From: Pseudomonas syringae
GTDB lineage: Bacteria; Pseudomonadota; Gammaproteobacteria; Pseudomonadales; Pseudomonadaceae
Direction of reading: 5' to 3'
Length of the DNA: 64,000 nucleotides
Assembly (NCBI RefSeq): GCF_001698815.1
Contig: NZ_LGSI01000020.1
Span: 257,483-321,482 of the forward strand
Numbering within the stretch: the first letter of the stretch is position 1; each line of letters starts with the position of its first letter. Under the pieces are notes generated by a model that made no database searches, was not told the DNA's origin, and saw only the letters and a program-made list of their open reading frames with translations. Shown one piece after another: positions 26,512 through 34,962 of the stretch. Made by a program: the position numbers and the translations under genes.

Positions 26512-27306
26512 TTACTTGATGATCGAGCGGATCGGTTCTTTTGGCGCCGGATCGTAGCCCACCAGGTCCAGCGTCAACTTCGCGTACGTGCCGTCGGCAT
26601 TCATGTCCGCCAGCGCTTTGTTGACGGCTTTCACCAGGTTGTTTTTACCCAGTTTGAAGGCAAAGCCCTTCTGGATATGGCTGACGTAATCGTCGGTCAT
26701 GACAATCGGCAGGTGCACGGTCTTCATCAGGTAAGCGGCGCTTATGGAGTCGGTGATCACCGCATCGGTGTTGTGATTGATCAGGTCCTGGATTGCGTCG
26801 GATTCGGCCTTGTAGTTCTTCAGCACGCCGCCTTTTTCTTCGGCGATGGCGCTGAAGGTGGTAGACACCTGAACACCGACGTTTTTTCCCTTCAGGTCGG
26901 CGGCAGATTTGATCGGGGAGTTTGGCGGCGTCACCACGCGCCCACCCGATTCCAGCCAGCCATCGGAAAACAGAATCTGTTCCTGGCGTGCCGGCGTGAT
27001 GTCCATCGCCGCGCTGATCACATCGAACTGATTGGCGGCAAGTCCCACCAGCAACGCGTCCCACTTGATCAACACCGGGGTGTATTCAAGGTTCAGGCGC
27101 CGGGCGACTTCCTTCATGACACGGATTTCCAAGCCATCGAGCTGCCCCCCCGCGTTGCGCATGCTGAACGGTGCAAACGTGCCTTCGGTGGCAACGAGCA
27201 ATTTGCCCGGACGGATCAGCTCCAGTTGCTCATCCGCATTCGCCCAGGTGCCAAACGTCAGCACCGACAATGCCGCGAACATTTGCACGATATTTCTGAC
27301 TTTCAT
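26512..27306 (-). CDS. Orphan periplasmic amino-acid-binding protein (SBP family 3)
   Basis: A signal peptide (MKVRNIVQMFAALSVLTFGTWANA) precedes a family 3 binding protein, close paralogue of the protein at 7426-8217: EGTFAPFSMRNAGGQLDGLEIRVMKEVARRLNLEYTPVL and DDYVSHIQKGFAFKLGK are nearly shared. No permease or ATPase accompanies it, so it probably delivers its ligand to the transporter encoded at 8261-9720. ATG 27306 is used; a GTG six bases upstream is also possible. It lies about 100 bases downstream of the ureohydrolase gene, in the same direction. Confidence 0.9.
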   Translation of the reverse strand: MKVRNIVQMFAALSVLTFGTWANADEQLELIRPGKLLVATEGTFAPFSMRNAGGQLDGLEIRVMKEVARRLNLEYTPVLIKWDALLVGLAANQFDVISAAMDITPARQEQILFSDGWLESGGRVVTPPNSPIKSAADLKGKNVGVQVSTTFSAIAEEKGGVLKNYKAESDAIQDLINHNTDAVITDSISAAYLMKTVHLPIVMTDDYVSHIQKGFAFKLGKNNLVKAVNKALADMNADGTYAKLTLDLVGYDPAPKEPIRSIIK

Positions 27307-27402
27307 GGTCACGCTCTCTTTGCTGGTTAGTGTTGAACGTGGGGTCGCAGGCGCGGCAGGCCGGGGCTTTATTCCATCAAGTCAATCAAGGTCATCGGTC
27401 AA

Positions 27403-28368
27403 TCAAACGGGCGTCGACCCGCGTACGCGCTCGCTGGCGAGCAACGACATGAATTCACTGAGGACTGTAGCCCCCAGCAACGAGGTGATTTGACCTGGGC
27501 CTTCGTACATCGGGCTGATTTCGGTGACGTCGCAACCCACCAGATTGATACCGTGCAGGGCACGCAGCAATTGCAGGGTTTCGCGAGTGGTCGGGCCGCC
27601 CGCTTCGGGGGTCTGCACACCGGGCGCCGAGGCGGGGTCGACGAAGTCCATGTCGAAGGTGATGAACGTCGGACGACCGCCGGTGCGCTCGCGGATGCGC
27701 TCGGCCAACGTTGCAATACCCATTTCAAACATCTGATCGGTGGTCACCACCTCGTAGCCCAGATCGATCGACTGACTGATATCGGTGGTCCGAAACAGTG
27801 AGCCGCGCAGGCCGATTTGAATCGAGTGGGCAGGATCCACCAGATTCTCTTCCACCGCGCGACGAAACGGCGTGCCGGCGCTGTACAGCTTGTCGGCGAA
27901 ATACTTGTCCCAAGTATCGCTGTGGGAATCGAATTGCACCAAGGCCACCGGCCCGTGTCTGGCCGCCACAGCGCGCAACTCGCCCAGGGTCACCGAATGG
28001 TCGCCGCCGATCCCGAAGGGGACCACGCCGGCGTTGACCAGGCCTGCCACTGCCTGCTCGATCCGCGCCAGGCATTCCTCTTCATAGCCCGGCACCACTG
28101 CAGCGTCGCCGGCGTCGGCGATGTTCAGGGCTTCAAAGATATTGATGTTGTCGCGATACGGGCTGATAGGGCGCAGCATCACTGACATCGCGCGCACCGC
28201 ATTGGGCGCGAAACGCGATCCGGTCCGGAACGCCGCGCCAGAATCGGACGGCAAACCGATGACCGCTGCGTCGAGGCCTTCCAGCGTGGTCGCCATGGGC
28301 AAGCGCATGAAAGTCGGTACGCCGCAGAAGCGTGGCGTGGAGAGAGAATCGGTGGGTAATACGCTCAT
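27403..28368 (-). CDS. Ureohydrolase (agmatinase/guanidino-acid hydrolase family)
   Basis: A 321-residue binuclear manganese hydrolase: GIGGDHSVTLGE (H124), VQFDSHSDTWDKY (D147, H149, D151) and ITFDMDFVDPASAPGVQTPEAGG (D239, D241) supply all six metal ligands. The family splits urea or guanidine from agmatine, guanidinobutyrate, guanidinopropionate or related compounds; the SHSDT variation of DAHxD fits guanidino-acid hydrolases more than arginase. GGAG precedes the ATG. It lies between the orphan binding protein and the DapA-family gene, all on the minus strand. Confidence 0.88.
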   Translation of the reverse strand: MSVLPTDSLSTPRFCGVPTFMRLPMATTLEGLDAAVIGLPSDSGAAFRTGSRFAPNAVRAMSVMLRPISPYRDNINIFEALNIADAGDAAVVPGYEEECLARIEQAVAGLVNAGVVPFGIGGDHSVTLGELRAVAARHGPVALVQFDSHSDTWDKYFADKLYSAGTPFRRAVEENLVDPAHSIQIGLRGSLFRTTDISQSIDLGYEVVTTDQMFEMGIATLAERIRERTGGRPTFITFDMDFVDPASAPGVQTPEAGGPTTRETLQLLRALHGINLVGCDVTEISPMYEGPGQITSLLGATVLSEFMSLLASERVRGSTPV

Positions 28369-28446
28369 GTCATGCTCCGAATGCTCAGCAATTCTTGATG
28401 GCCAGTGGCGCGCTCAGGCGTCACCGGCCGACGTCGGGTCAAGGGA

Positions 28447-29370
28447 TTACGCAGGCAGCACGATGGCTGAGCGCGGGTCGCTGGCCAGTGCGCGCAGTGC
28501 GACGGCCACTTCTTCCAGCTCCGCGCCTTGCAGGTCCAGTAACGGCTGGCGGACCGAGCCGCCCTTGAACCCGCGCAGGTTCATGATCGCCTTGGTGGTT
28601 TGGGGCTGGCCGTGCTTGCGCGCCAGTTCCCGCAGCGGGAACCAGAGACGATGCAATTCAATGGCCAGCTTTGCATCACCGGTCTGCAGCGCGCGGAAAG
28701 TCGCCAGGATCAGCTCGGGCAAGGCACCGCTATTGGTGGAACTGATGCCGTCGAAACCGGCCATCATCGGGCCGCTGAACACTAGGTCCGATGCGCAGAA
28801 CAGCCGCACCTTGCCACCCAGCTTGTTGGCGATGCGGTCGATGACCGTAGGGGTCAGGTCACCCTGTTTCAAGCCCACCACGCCTTCGATGGCTGCCAGT
28901 TGCTCGATCACTGGCACCGAGAGGGTGATGCCGATGCCCGGTGCGTTGTAGATCAGAATCCCGGTTTTCGACAGGGGGGCCATCTGCTTGAAGAAGCTGA
29001 CGATCTGGGCGTCGGTGATCTCGGAGACGAACGGTGGCGTGACCATGGGCAGGCCGCCCAGATCACCGGCCAGTTGCGTCAGTTCACGTACCACACGGCT
29101 GTCGGAACCTGCGGTGCAGAGCATCACCGGAACGCGGTCGCCGACGATCTCCATGACTTTGCGGAACATGTCGGCACGCTCTTCAACAGTCATTACGGGG
29201 AATTCGCCGTACGTCCCGCCGATCAGCAACCCGTCATAACCCAGCGCGATGACGCGCTCGATGTTTTCGGCCATGGCCGGGTAATCGAATTCACCGGTGG
29301 TGGTGAAAGGGGTGACGGTGATGTTGAAGATACCGTGAAGACGTTCGCGACATTCTTGAAGGGTCTGCAT
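28447..29370 (-). CDS. DapA/N-acetylneuraminate lyase-family aldolase
   Basis: A 307-residue TIM-barrel Schiff-base enzyme: FNITVTPFTTTGEFD, GGTYGEFPVMTVEER (the usual GTTGE appears as GTYGE), catalytic Tyr141 in LIYNAPG and Schiff-base Lys168 in VVGLKQGD. The variant substrate-binding motif separates it from true dihydrodipicolinate synthase and points to a catabolic aldolase or dehydratase for a 2-oxo acid derived from the island. Divergent from the GntR gene at 29539, with a TTGTAT-N6-ATACAA dyad between them. Confidence 0.88.
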   Translation of the reverse strand: MQTLQECRERLHGIFNITVTPFTTTGEFDYPAMAENIERVIALGYDGLLIGGTYGEFPVMTVEERADMFRKVMEIVGDRVPVMLCTAGSDSRVVRELTQLAGDLGGLPMVTPPFVSEITDAQIVSFFKQMAPLSKTGILIYNAPGIGITLSVPVIEQLAAIEGVVGLKQGDLTPTVIDRIANKLGGKVRLFCASDLVFSGPMMAGFDGISSTNSGALPELILATFRALQTGDAKLAIELHRLWFPLRELARKHGQPQTTKAIMNLRGFKGGSVRQPLLDLQGAELEEVAVALRALASDPRSAIVLPA

Positions 29371-29416
29371 GGGGATTCCCTGGGCTGGAGGTAAGAGTGA
29401 TCCGATATTGTATTAT

Positions 29417-29434
29417 TTGTATTCATATATACAA
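29417..29434. promoter_or_regulatory. TTGTAT-N6-ATACAA operator candidate
   Basis: Perfect 6-base arms with a 6-base AT-rich spacer in the gap between the divergent aldolase and GntR genes; an additional half-site TTGTAT lies at 29408-29413. The form matches GntR-type operators, so autoregulation and control of the minus-strand operon are likely. Confidence 0.5.
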
Positions 29435-29538
29435 TGATTTTCTTGGGCGATGTCGCCACTGTGTGTTCAAACGGGTGTGGGGTTGCGGCGAGGGTCCTTG
29501 GTAGGATGTGCGCACTTAATTTTCGAGGTTCACCGTCC

Positions 29539-30495
29539 ATGGCTTCGTTACCGGGTCAGAACAGCCGCCGTCTGGCCAACCAGATTCTCGATTTCGTGCG
29601 CAAGGCCAAATTCGAGCCTGGGCATCACCTGCGCGAACAACAGATCGCCGATTTGCTTGGCGTCTCACGCACACCGATCCGCAACGCGCTTAAGTTGCTG
29701 GTCGAGCAAGACATCGTCGAAGCCCGGCGCAATCAGGGGTTCTTTCTGCTCAAGGCGTTCGATGCCCTGCAACGGGTGGAGCTGAGCGTTTCGTCGAGCC
29801 TTGAGGAATCGCTGTATGAGCGACTGGTGAATGACCGGCTCAGCGGCGAGATCGCCAATTCCCTGACCCAGACCGAGATCGCCCGGCGCTATGAGGTTGA
29901 CCGTGTCACGCTGATGAAAACCCTGACGCGCCTGGCCGAGGATGGCCTACTGATTCGCAACAAAGGCCACGGCTGGAGCTTCTTGCCCACGCTGGACAAC
30001 GACGAAGCGCTGCGTAGCGGTTACCGGTTTCGCATGATGGTGGAGCCGGCCAACTTTCTACAGCCGCAGTTCAGGCCCAACGCCGCCGCCCTTGAGCGCT
30101 CGCGACTGCAACACCTGTATCTGGCCGGCCACGCGGATTCCGCGGCGGTCAGCAACGCGCAACTGTTCGAAACCGATGCGCAGTTTCACGAAATGTTCGC
30201 CGAGTTTGGCGGCAACACCTTCGTGATTCAGGCCATCCAACAACAGAACCGGCTGCGCAAGCTGCTGGAATTCGCCGGGTACGCCAACCGCCGCCGCGTG
30301 CGCGACTGGTGCACCGAACACCTGGCGATCATCGACGCGGTGGCTGATGGGCGATACGCCGAGGCCAGCGAGTTGATGCGCAACCACCTGACCCACGCCG
30401 ATGACGCGGCGCAACCGGGCAAGAGACCGGTGCGCAAAACGGCGGCAAAACCCCGCACGCCGCGCAAGGCGGCGAGTGTCCCGATTCCGGGTTAG
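29539..30495 (+). CDS. GntR-family regulator with two winged-helix domains
   Basis: From the ATG at 29539 the protein has 318 residues. Residues about 10-70 are a normal GntR winged helix (LREQQIADLLGVSRTPIRNALKLLVEQDIVEARRNQGFFL). Residues about 86-150 form a second one (LSGEIANSLTQTEIARRYEVDRVTLMKTLTRLAEDGLLIRNKGHGWSF). A helical FCD-like ligand domain follows, and a basic Lys/Arg/Pro-rich tail (KRPVRKTAAKPRTPRKAAS) ends the chain and could contact DNA. Usual FCD regulators have one DNA-binding head and about 230 residues. Upstream ATGs at 29434 and 29506 are possible but lack the family's start pattern. Confidence 0.85.
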   Translation: MASLPGQNSRRLANQILDFVRKAKFEPGHHLREQQIADLLGVSRTPIRNALKLLVEQDIVEARRNQGFFLLKAFDALQRVELSVSSSLEESLYERLVNDRLSGEIANSLTQTEIARRYEVDRVTLMKTLTRLAEDGLLIRNKGHGWSFLPTLDNDEALRSGYRFRMMVEPANFLQPQFRPNAAALERSRLQHLYLAGHADSAAVSNAQLFETDAQFHEMFAEFGGNTFVIQAIQQQNRLRKLLEFAGYANRRRVRDWCTEHLAIIDAVADGRYAEASELMRNHLTHADDAAQPGKRPVRKTAAKPRTPRKAASVPIPG

Positions 30496-30536
30496 CTCCG
30501 CCAGGAGCGTCCCATCCTGTAAAGAGAGAGGTTTTC

Positions 30537-31322
30537 ATGGATTTTGGTTTGCAAGGTAAACGTGCGCTGGTGCTGGGCTCCAGTCGTGGTCTGGGCCTGG
30601 CGATTGCCCAGTCACTGGCTGCCGAAGGCGTTGCGGTCACGTTATGCGGACGCAGTCGTGAAGCACTAGCCGATGCGGCCGCCAAGCTCACCGCCTCAGG
30701 TGCTCAGGCAGATTATCTGGTGCTGGATCTGGCCGATCCTGTTCAACGGCGCAGCGCCTTTGACGGTCTGCTGGCCGAAGGTCGCGGCTACGACATTCTC
30801 GTCAATAACGGTGGCGGCCCTGCACCGGGCGCGGTGGCCGCGGTTGCAACCGCCCAGTGGCAGGGCGCGTTCGACAGCATGGTCAGCTCGCTGTTTGAAG
30901 TCACCGCCAGGATCCTTCCCGGCATGCGCGAGCGTGGCTGGGGCCGGGTGATCAACGTAGTGTCTTCCGGCGTTGTCCAGCCCATTCCCAACCTCGGCAT
31001 CTCCAATACGTTGCGCGCCAGCATCATCGGCTGGGCCAAGACCTTGGCGGCTGAAGTGGCCGCAGACGGCGTCACCGTGAACTCGGTCATTCCCGGTCGC
31101 ATCGCCACCGCGCGTGTCGGCGAGCTGGATGAAGCCGCGGCCAAGCGCAGCGGCTCCACCGCCGCCGCGGTTGCCGAAGCTTCGCGCAATACCATCCCGG
31201 TCGGCCGTTATGGCGATCCCGCTGAATTCGCCGACGCCGTGGCTTTTCTGGCCAGCGCCCGCGCCGGCTACATCACCGGCACCAGCCTGCGGGTCGATGG
31301 CGGCCTGATCCGCAGCATCTGA
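30537..31322 (+). CDS. Short-chain dehydrogenase/reductase lacking the YxxxK motif
   Basis: A 261-residue SDR with the cofactor loop GSSRGLGLA, the NNGGGP motif and INVVSSGVVQP (active-site Ser). Where the catalytic YxxxK should follow, the sequence reads LGISNTLRASIIGWAKTLAAE, so both Tyr and Lys are replaced. The C-terminus (GYITGTSLRVDGGLIRSI) is normal. A subfamily of SDRs carries this SNxxR variant; its chemistry is not clear. AGAGAGG precedes the ATG. Co-directional with the GntR gene upstream and the aminotransferase downstream. Confidence 0.85.
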   Translation: MDFGLQGKRALVLGSSRGLGLAIAQSLAAEGVAVTLCGRSREALADAAAKLTASGAQADYLVLDLADPVQRRSAFDGLLAEGRGYDILVNNGGGPAPGAVAAVATAQWQGAFDSMVSSLFEVTARILPGMRERGWGRVINVVSSGVVQPIPNLGISNTLRASIIGWAKTLAAEVAADGVTVNSVIPGRIATARVGELDEAAAKRSGSTAAAVAEASRNTIPVGRYGDPAEFADAVAFLASARAGYITGTSLRVDGGLIRSI

Positions 31323-31430
31323 TCACCCTGTAGATCACTGAGTTGTGCCGCGCCGCGGCGCGGGAGGTTTTGCTTCGGTTTCAAGTGATCTATTTGTACC
31401 AATAAATGCAATTTCCGGGAGGCAACCTTC

Positions 31431-32636
31431 ATGTCAACACCGCTTCTGGCGCAGAGAATGCGCCGTGTCCGGCCGTCGCCGACAGCAGAAATCTCCGACA
31501 AGCTCCGGGCGCTCGCCGCGGCCGGACATTCGGTGATCAATTTGGGTGAGGGCGAGCTGGATTTCCCCACCCCGGCGCACATCGCTCAGGCCGGTATCGA
31601 CGCGATAAATGCCGGTGAAACCAAGTACACCGCAGTCCCCGGCAGCGGGCGTCTCAAGCAGGCGATCATCGACAAGTTCAGTCGCGAAAACGGCCTGAAC
31701 TACAGCACAGCCGAAGTCATCGCGGGGGCCGGCGCCAAGCAACTGATCTTCAATGCGCTGATGGCCACGGTCAATCCGGGCGATGAAGTGATCATCGCGG
31801 CCCCTTACTGGGTGTCGTACCCGGACATGGTGTCCCTGGCCGAAGGCGAAACCCGGATCGTCCTGTGCCATGAAGCCGATGGCTGGAAACTGCAGCCTGC
31901 GGCGCTTGAAGCGGCGATCACCAAGCGTACCCGCTGGGTGCTGCTCAATTCGCCGAACAACCCCACCGGTGCGGTCTACAGCGAAAGCGAAATCAGGGCG
32001 CTGACCGACGTCTTGTTACGCCACGAGCACGTGCTGGTGCTGGCCGACGACATCTATGAGCACACCCGTTTCGGGCCGCCGTTTTTCACCCCGGCTCAGG
32101 TCGAGCCGCGCTTGTTGCCGCGCACCTTGACGGTCAATGGCCTGTCCAAGGCGTTCTCCATGACTGGCTGGCGGATCGGTTACGCCGGCGGGCCGACCTG
32201 GCTGGTGGATGCGCTACAGGTCCTGCAGTCCCAGAGCACCTCGAACCCGAGCTCGATTTCCCAGGGCGCAGCGATTGCGGCACTGGACGGCGGCACCGGA
32301 TTCATCCATGACTGGATCGGCAGGCTTGCAAAGCGTCGGGACCGGGTGCTGGACAGTATCGGGCGCATCAACGGGCTGAGCTGCGCGATGCCGGAAGGGG
32401 CATTTTATCTGTTTGTGAACTGCCAGGGCATGTACGGCAAGCGGACGCCTGACGGCAAGGTCATTGCCAGCGATCTGGACTTCGCCAGCTACCTGCTGGA
32501 TGCAGCGAAAGTGGGGACAGTGCACGGCACGGCCTTTGGTGCGCCGGGTTACCTGCGGATCGCGTATGCGGTGGATGATCGCGTGCTGGACGAAGCGTGC
32601 CAGCGGATCGAAGCGGTGTGTCACGAGTTGGGCTGA
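31431..32636 (+). CDS. Class I/II PLP-dependent aminotransferase
   Basis: Intact 401-residue fold-type I aminotransferase of the aspartate aminotransferase group: INLGEGELDFPTPAHI, NSPNNPTG, LADDIYEH and Schiff-base Lys240 in VNGLSKAFSMTGWRIGYAGG. GGGAGG precedes the ATG. It is the undamaged paralogue of the gene at 2501, and the two flank most of the island. It probably handles the amino acid released by the neighbouring deacylase or racemase steps. Upstream, TACCAATAAATGCAA (about 31397-31411) resembles the flank of the GGTATACC site at 10417. Confidence 0.9.
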   Translation: MSTPLLAQRMRRVRPSPTAEISDKLRALAAAGHSVINLGEGELDFPTPAHIAQAGIDAINAGETKYTAVPGSGRLKQAIIDKFSRENGLNYSTAEVIAGAGAKQLIFNALMATVNPGDEVIIAAPYWVSYPDMVSLAEGETRIVLCHEADGWKLQPAALEAAITKRTRWVLLNSPNNPTGAVYSESEIRALTDVLLRHEHVLVLADDIYEHTRFGPPFFTPAQVEPRLLPRTLTVNGLSKAFSMTGWRIGYAGGPTWLVDALQVLQSQSTSNPSSISQGAAIAALDGGTGFIHDWIGRLAKRRDRVLDSIGRINGLSCAMPEGAFYLFVNCQGMYGKRTPDGKVIASDLDFASYLLDAAKVGTVHGTAFGAPGYLRIAYAVDDRVLDEACQRIEAVCHELG

Positions 32637-32645
32637 AAAAATGAA

Positions 32646-32684
32646 GCGCCGGTACGGGGTTGCAACCGTACCGGCGCTTTTTTT
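32646..32684. terminator. Strong bidirectional intrinsic terminator
   Basis: A perfect 12-bp stem (GCGCCGGTACGG, 32646-32657, with its complement at 32666-32677), 8-base loop and seven T residues on the plus strand; an A-run on the left gives the same signal on the minus strand. It sits exactly between two convergent gene ends. Confidence 0.92.
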
Positions 32685-32689
32685 GCGGG

Positions 32690-33865
32690 TCAGATCAGCA
32701 GCAATGGACGCTCAAGGGCGCCCAGGACGCGGTAACCGGTTTTGGTAATGACCACGGTCTCGCTGACGCCGACGGTGAACTCGCCGTAGATGCGTAAAGC
32801 GGGCGGAATGTGGAACGTCATGCCCGGTTGCAGCTCGGTTTTCACTCCGCTGTACAGGCTCAGGATCGAGCCTTCGCCCCAGTCCGGCGCGAATGAAACG
32901 CCCACCGAGTACCCCGTGCGTTTCTTGAACGCGTCGGTGAAGCCGGCTTTGTCAATGACCGCCTGACACGCGATGTGCGATGCCTCGCACGGCGCTCCCG
33001 GACTCAAGGCATCCAGTGCAGCCTGCAACGCGTCCTGGCAGACCTTTTCCATTTCCACCGCAATGGACGGTGGCTTGCCCAGCCAGGCACAGCGCATCAG
33101 TGCGGCGTGGTAGCGATCGTGGCTGGCCGCCATTTCCAGAAACACCGGCTCACCCGCTTGCAGCTTGCGTCGACGCCAGGTGCCGTGGGGAATGCCGGTG
33201 CGCGGGCCGCTGGACACCAGCGGTTCCATGCCCATGTACTCGGACCCTGCGGCAATCGAGGCCTGGAGCATTGCCGCCACCAGATCATTTTCACTGGCGC
33301 CTTCACGCACGGCGTTCATGCCCGCGCGCATGCCGGCGTCGACATAACGCGCGGCGAATTCCAGTTTTTCCACCTCGGCAGGGGATTTCACCGCGCGCAG
33401 TTTTTCCACGATGCCGGCCGCGTCATGGATGGCGCCGAGCTTGGCTTGCAGCGCTTCGTAGACCGCGATTGGCAGGAACCAGCCGCGCTTGTCGATGGCA
33501 ATCCGGCGCTTGCTCCAGCCTTTTTGCTCGATGGCGGCCACCAGGAAACTCACCGGATCGTCTCCGTCCAGGTACACCGACGCATCGCTGATGAAGGTGT
33601 TGGCGATGAAGTTGAAGTATTCAAGCTGGCGAATGACAAACATCGGCTCGCCGTCCACCGGCAGCACCAACGCCTGAAAGGTGTAGTAGCCGGGCGTTTG
33701 CTGGCCGGTCAGGTAGAAAATGTTCTCGGGTCCCGTGACGATCATCACGTCGATGTCGGCTTCAACCATATTGGCTTTGGCGCGGCGAACGCGTTCGCCG
33801 TATTCATGTGCAGCGAAGGCCGACTCGCTGCCTTGGCGTACGTTGACGGGGGGCGCTAGGTTCAT
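32690..33865 (-). CDS. M24 'pita-bread' hydrolase without metal ligands (creatinase/ectoine-hydrolase-like)
   Basis: A 391-residue two-domain protein of the creatinase/prolidase M24 family: N-terminal domain with PENIFYLTGQQTPGYY, C-terminal domain with PLVSSGPRTGIPHGTWRRR. The five metal ligands of M24 peptidases are not conserved: the DxGxxxxxYxSDxTR block is VFLEMAASHDRYHAALMR and the late EP motif is FHIPP. Residues corresponding to the creatinase active site remain (H227 in IPHGTW, E369 in VSETVV). This pattern is that of creatinase and ectoine hydrolase, which cleave C-N bonds without metal. Last gene of the operon; its start overlaps the epimerase stop by one base. Confidence 0.85.
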   Translation of the reverse strand: MNLAPPVNVRQGSESAFAAHEYGERVRRAKANMVEADIDVMIVTGPENIFYLTGQQTPGYYTFQALVLPVDGEPMFVIRQLEYFNFIANTFISDASVYLDGDDPVSFLVAAIEQKGWSKRRIAIDKRGWFLPIAVYEALQAKLGAIHDAAGIVEKLRAVKSPAEVEKLEFAARYVDAGMRAGMNAVREGASENDLVAAMLQASIAAGSEYMGMEPLVSSGPRTGIPHGTWRRRKLQAGEPVFLEMAASHDRYHAALMRCAWLGKPPSIAVEMEKVCQDALQAALDALSPGAPCEASHIACQAVIDKAGFTDAFKKRTGYSVGVSFAPDWGEGSILSLYSGVKTELQPGMTFHIPPALRIYGEFTVGVSETVVITKTGYRVLGALERPLLLI

Positions 33866-34962
33866 CAGAAACTCCGTATCAGTTGAGTTTTTTCGAGATC
33901 AAGGGTGATGCCCAGGCCCGGTGCCGTGGGCATCCAGGCTTGGCCATCCCGGTAGAGAAGGGGGCTTGCGGGGTCGTCACTCAAACCATCGGCGCCATAC
34001 AGTTCGGCAAATCGAGGCTGAGTGGTGCAGGCCACATGCAGCGCTGCGGCGGTGGCGGCAGCGCCTTCGTTCATCTGGCCGATCATGCAGGTGACGCCGG
34101 CCTGGGTCAGTCGTCGAGCAGCGGACACACAGGGGGCGATGCCGCCGATCTTGACCAGTTTTAGGTGCGCCCAGACCTTGCCGCCGAGGGCGCACAGCCG
34201 GTCCACGTCCTCACTGCCCGCCAGGCCTTCGTCGATCATCAGCGGCAGCGGGCTTTGCTCGGCCAGGCGCTCCATGGCCTCCCAGCCACCGGCGGCGATG
34301 GGTTGTTCGGCGTAGGCCAGATCAAATCGCGCCAGTGCCTCGAGGTGACTCAAGGCATCGTGTTGCGGCCATTGGCCGTTGACGTCCACGGCGATCTTGA
34401 TCTCGCTGCCGAAACGCTCGCGCAGTGCCTGCAGGCGAATCAGGTCCTCGTCGAAACTGCTCACCGCGATGCGCACTTTGAGGTCGCGAAAGCCACGGTT
34501 TACGTACGCATCGGCCTGCGCCAGGAAGACCTCGAACGGTGACCAGAACAGCGTCTGGTTGCTGGCATAACGCACCTTTGCGTCAGGCGCCCCCAGCCAT
34601 TGCGCCAACGGCAGACCGGCCCGGCGCGCGAGCAGGTCATGCAGGGCACAGTCGATCAGCGTGCGCACCGGCATGCTCAGCGCGGCCGCCCAGTGCGGCA
34701 TCTGCGCCAACAGTTGGGCGGGGTCCTGCTGCCAGGACACCGCCGAGACCGCCTTCAACGCCTGGGCGATCACTTCGCCAGGTGTGTAGCCGTTGAGGTA
34801 GGCGATGTTGATCCGCACCTCACCGACCGCCTGATGCTCACCGTCGTCCAGGCACAAATACAACGCCTGAAGCTCGCCTACACTGCCGGACGCCGCGGTG
34901 TGCAGCTGCACGCCGTTGCCGTAATGCAGGTCGGCGCGGCGCAGTGAGGCGGTCAGACTCAT
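33865..34962 (-). CDS. Enolase-superfamily racemase/epimerase
   Basis: A 365-residue enolase-superfamily enzyme: acid/base residues K162 (LKVRI, a KxR variant of KxK) and K268 (LKLVKIGG), metal ligands D193 (VDVNGQW), E219 (AEQP) and D244 (IDEG). The two lysines on opposite faces fit the muconate-lactonising subgroup used by N-succinylamino acid racemases and dipeptide epimerases. Start and stop both overlap the neighbours (ATGA), so it is coupled to the upstream M20 deacylase. The inferred job is to invert an N-blocked amino acid or dipeptide before or after deacylation. Confidence 0.87.
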   Translation of the reverse strand: MSLTASLRRADLHYGNGVQLHTAASGSVGELQALYLCLDDGEHQAVGEVRINIAYLNGYTPGEVIAQALKAVSAVSWQQDPAQLLAQMPHWAAALSMPVRTLIDCALHDLLARRAGLPLAQWLGAPDAKVRYASNQTLFWSPFEVFLAQADAYVNRGFRDLKVRIAVSSFDEDLIRLQALRERFGSEIKIAVDVNGQWPQHDALSHLEALARFDLAYAEQPIAAGGWEAMERLAEQSPLPLMIDEGLAGSEDVDRLCALGGKVWAHLKLVKIGGIAPCVSAARRLTQAGVTCMIGQMNEGAAATAAALHVACTTQPRFAELYGADGLSDDPASPLLYRDGQAWMPTAPGLGITLDLEKTQLIRSF

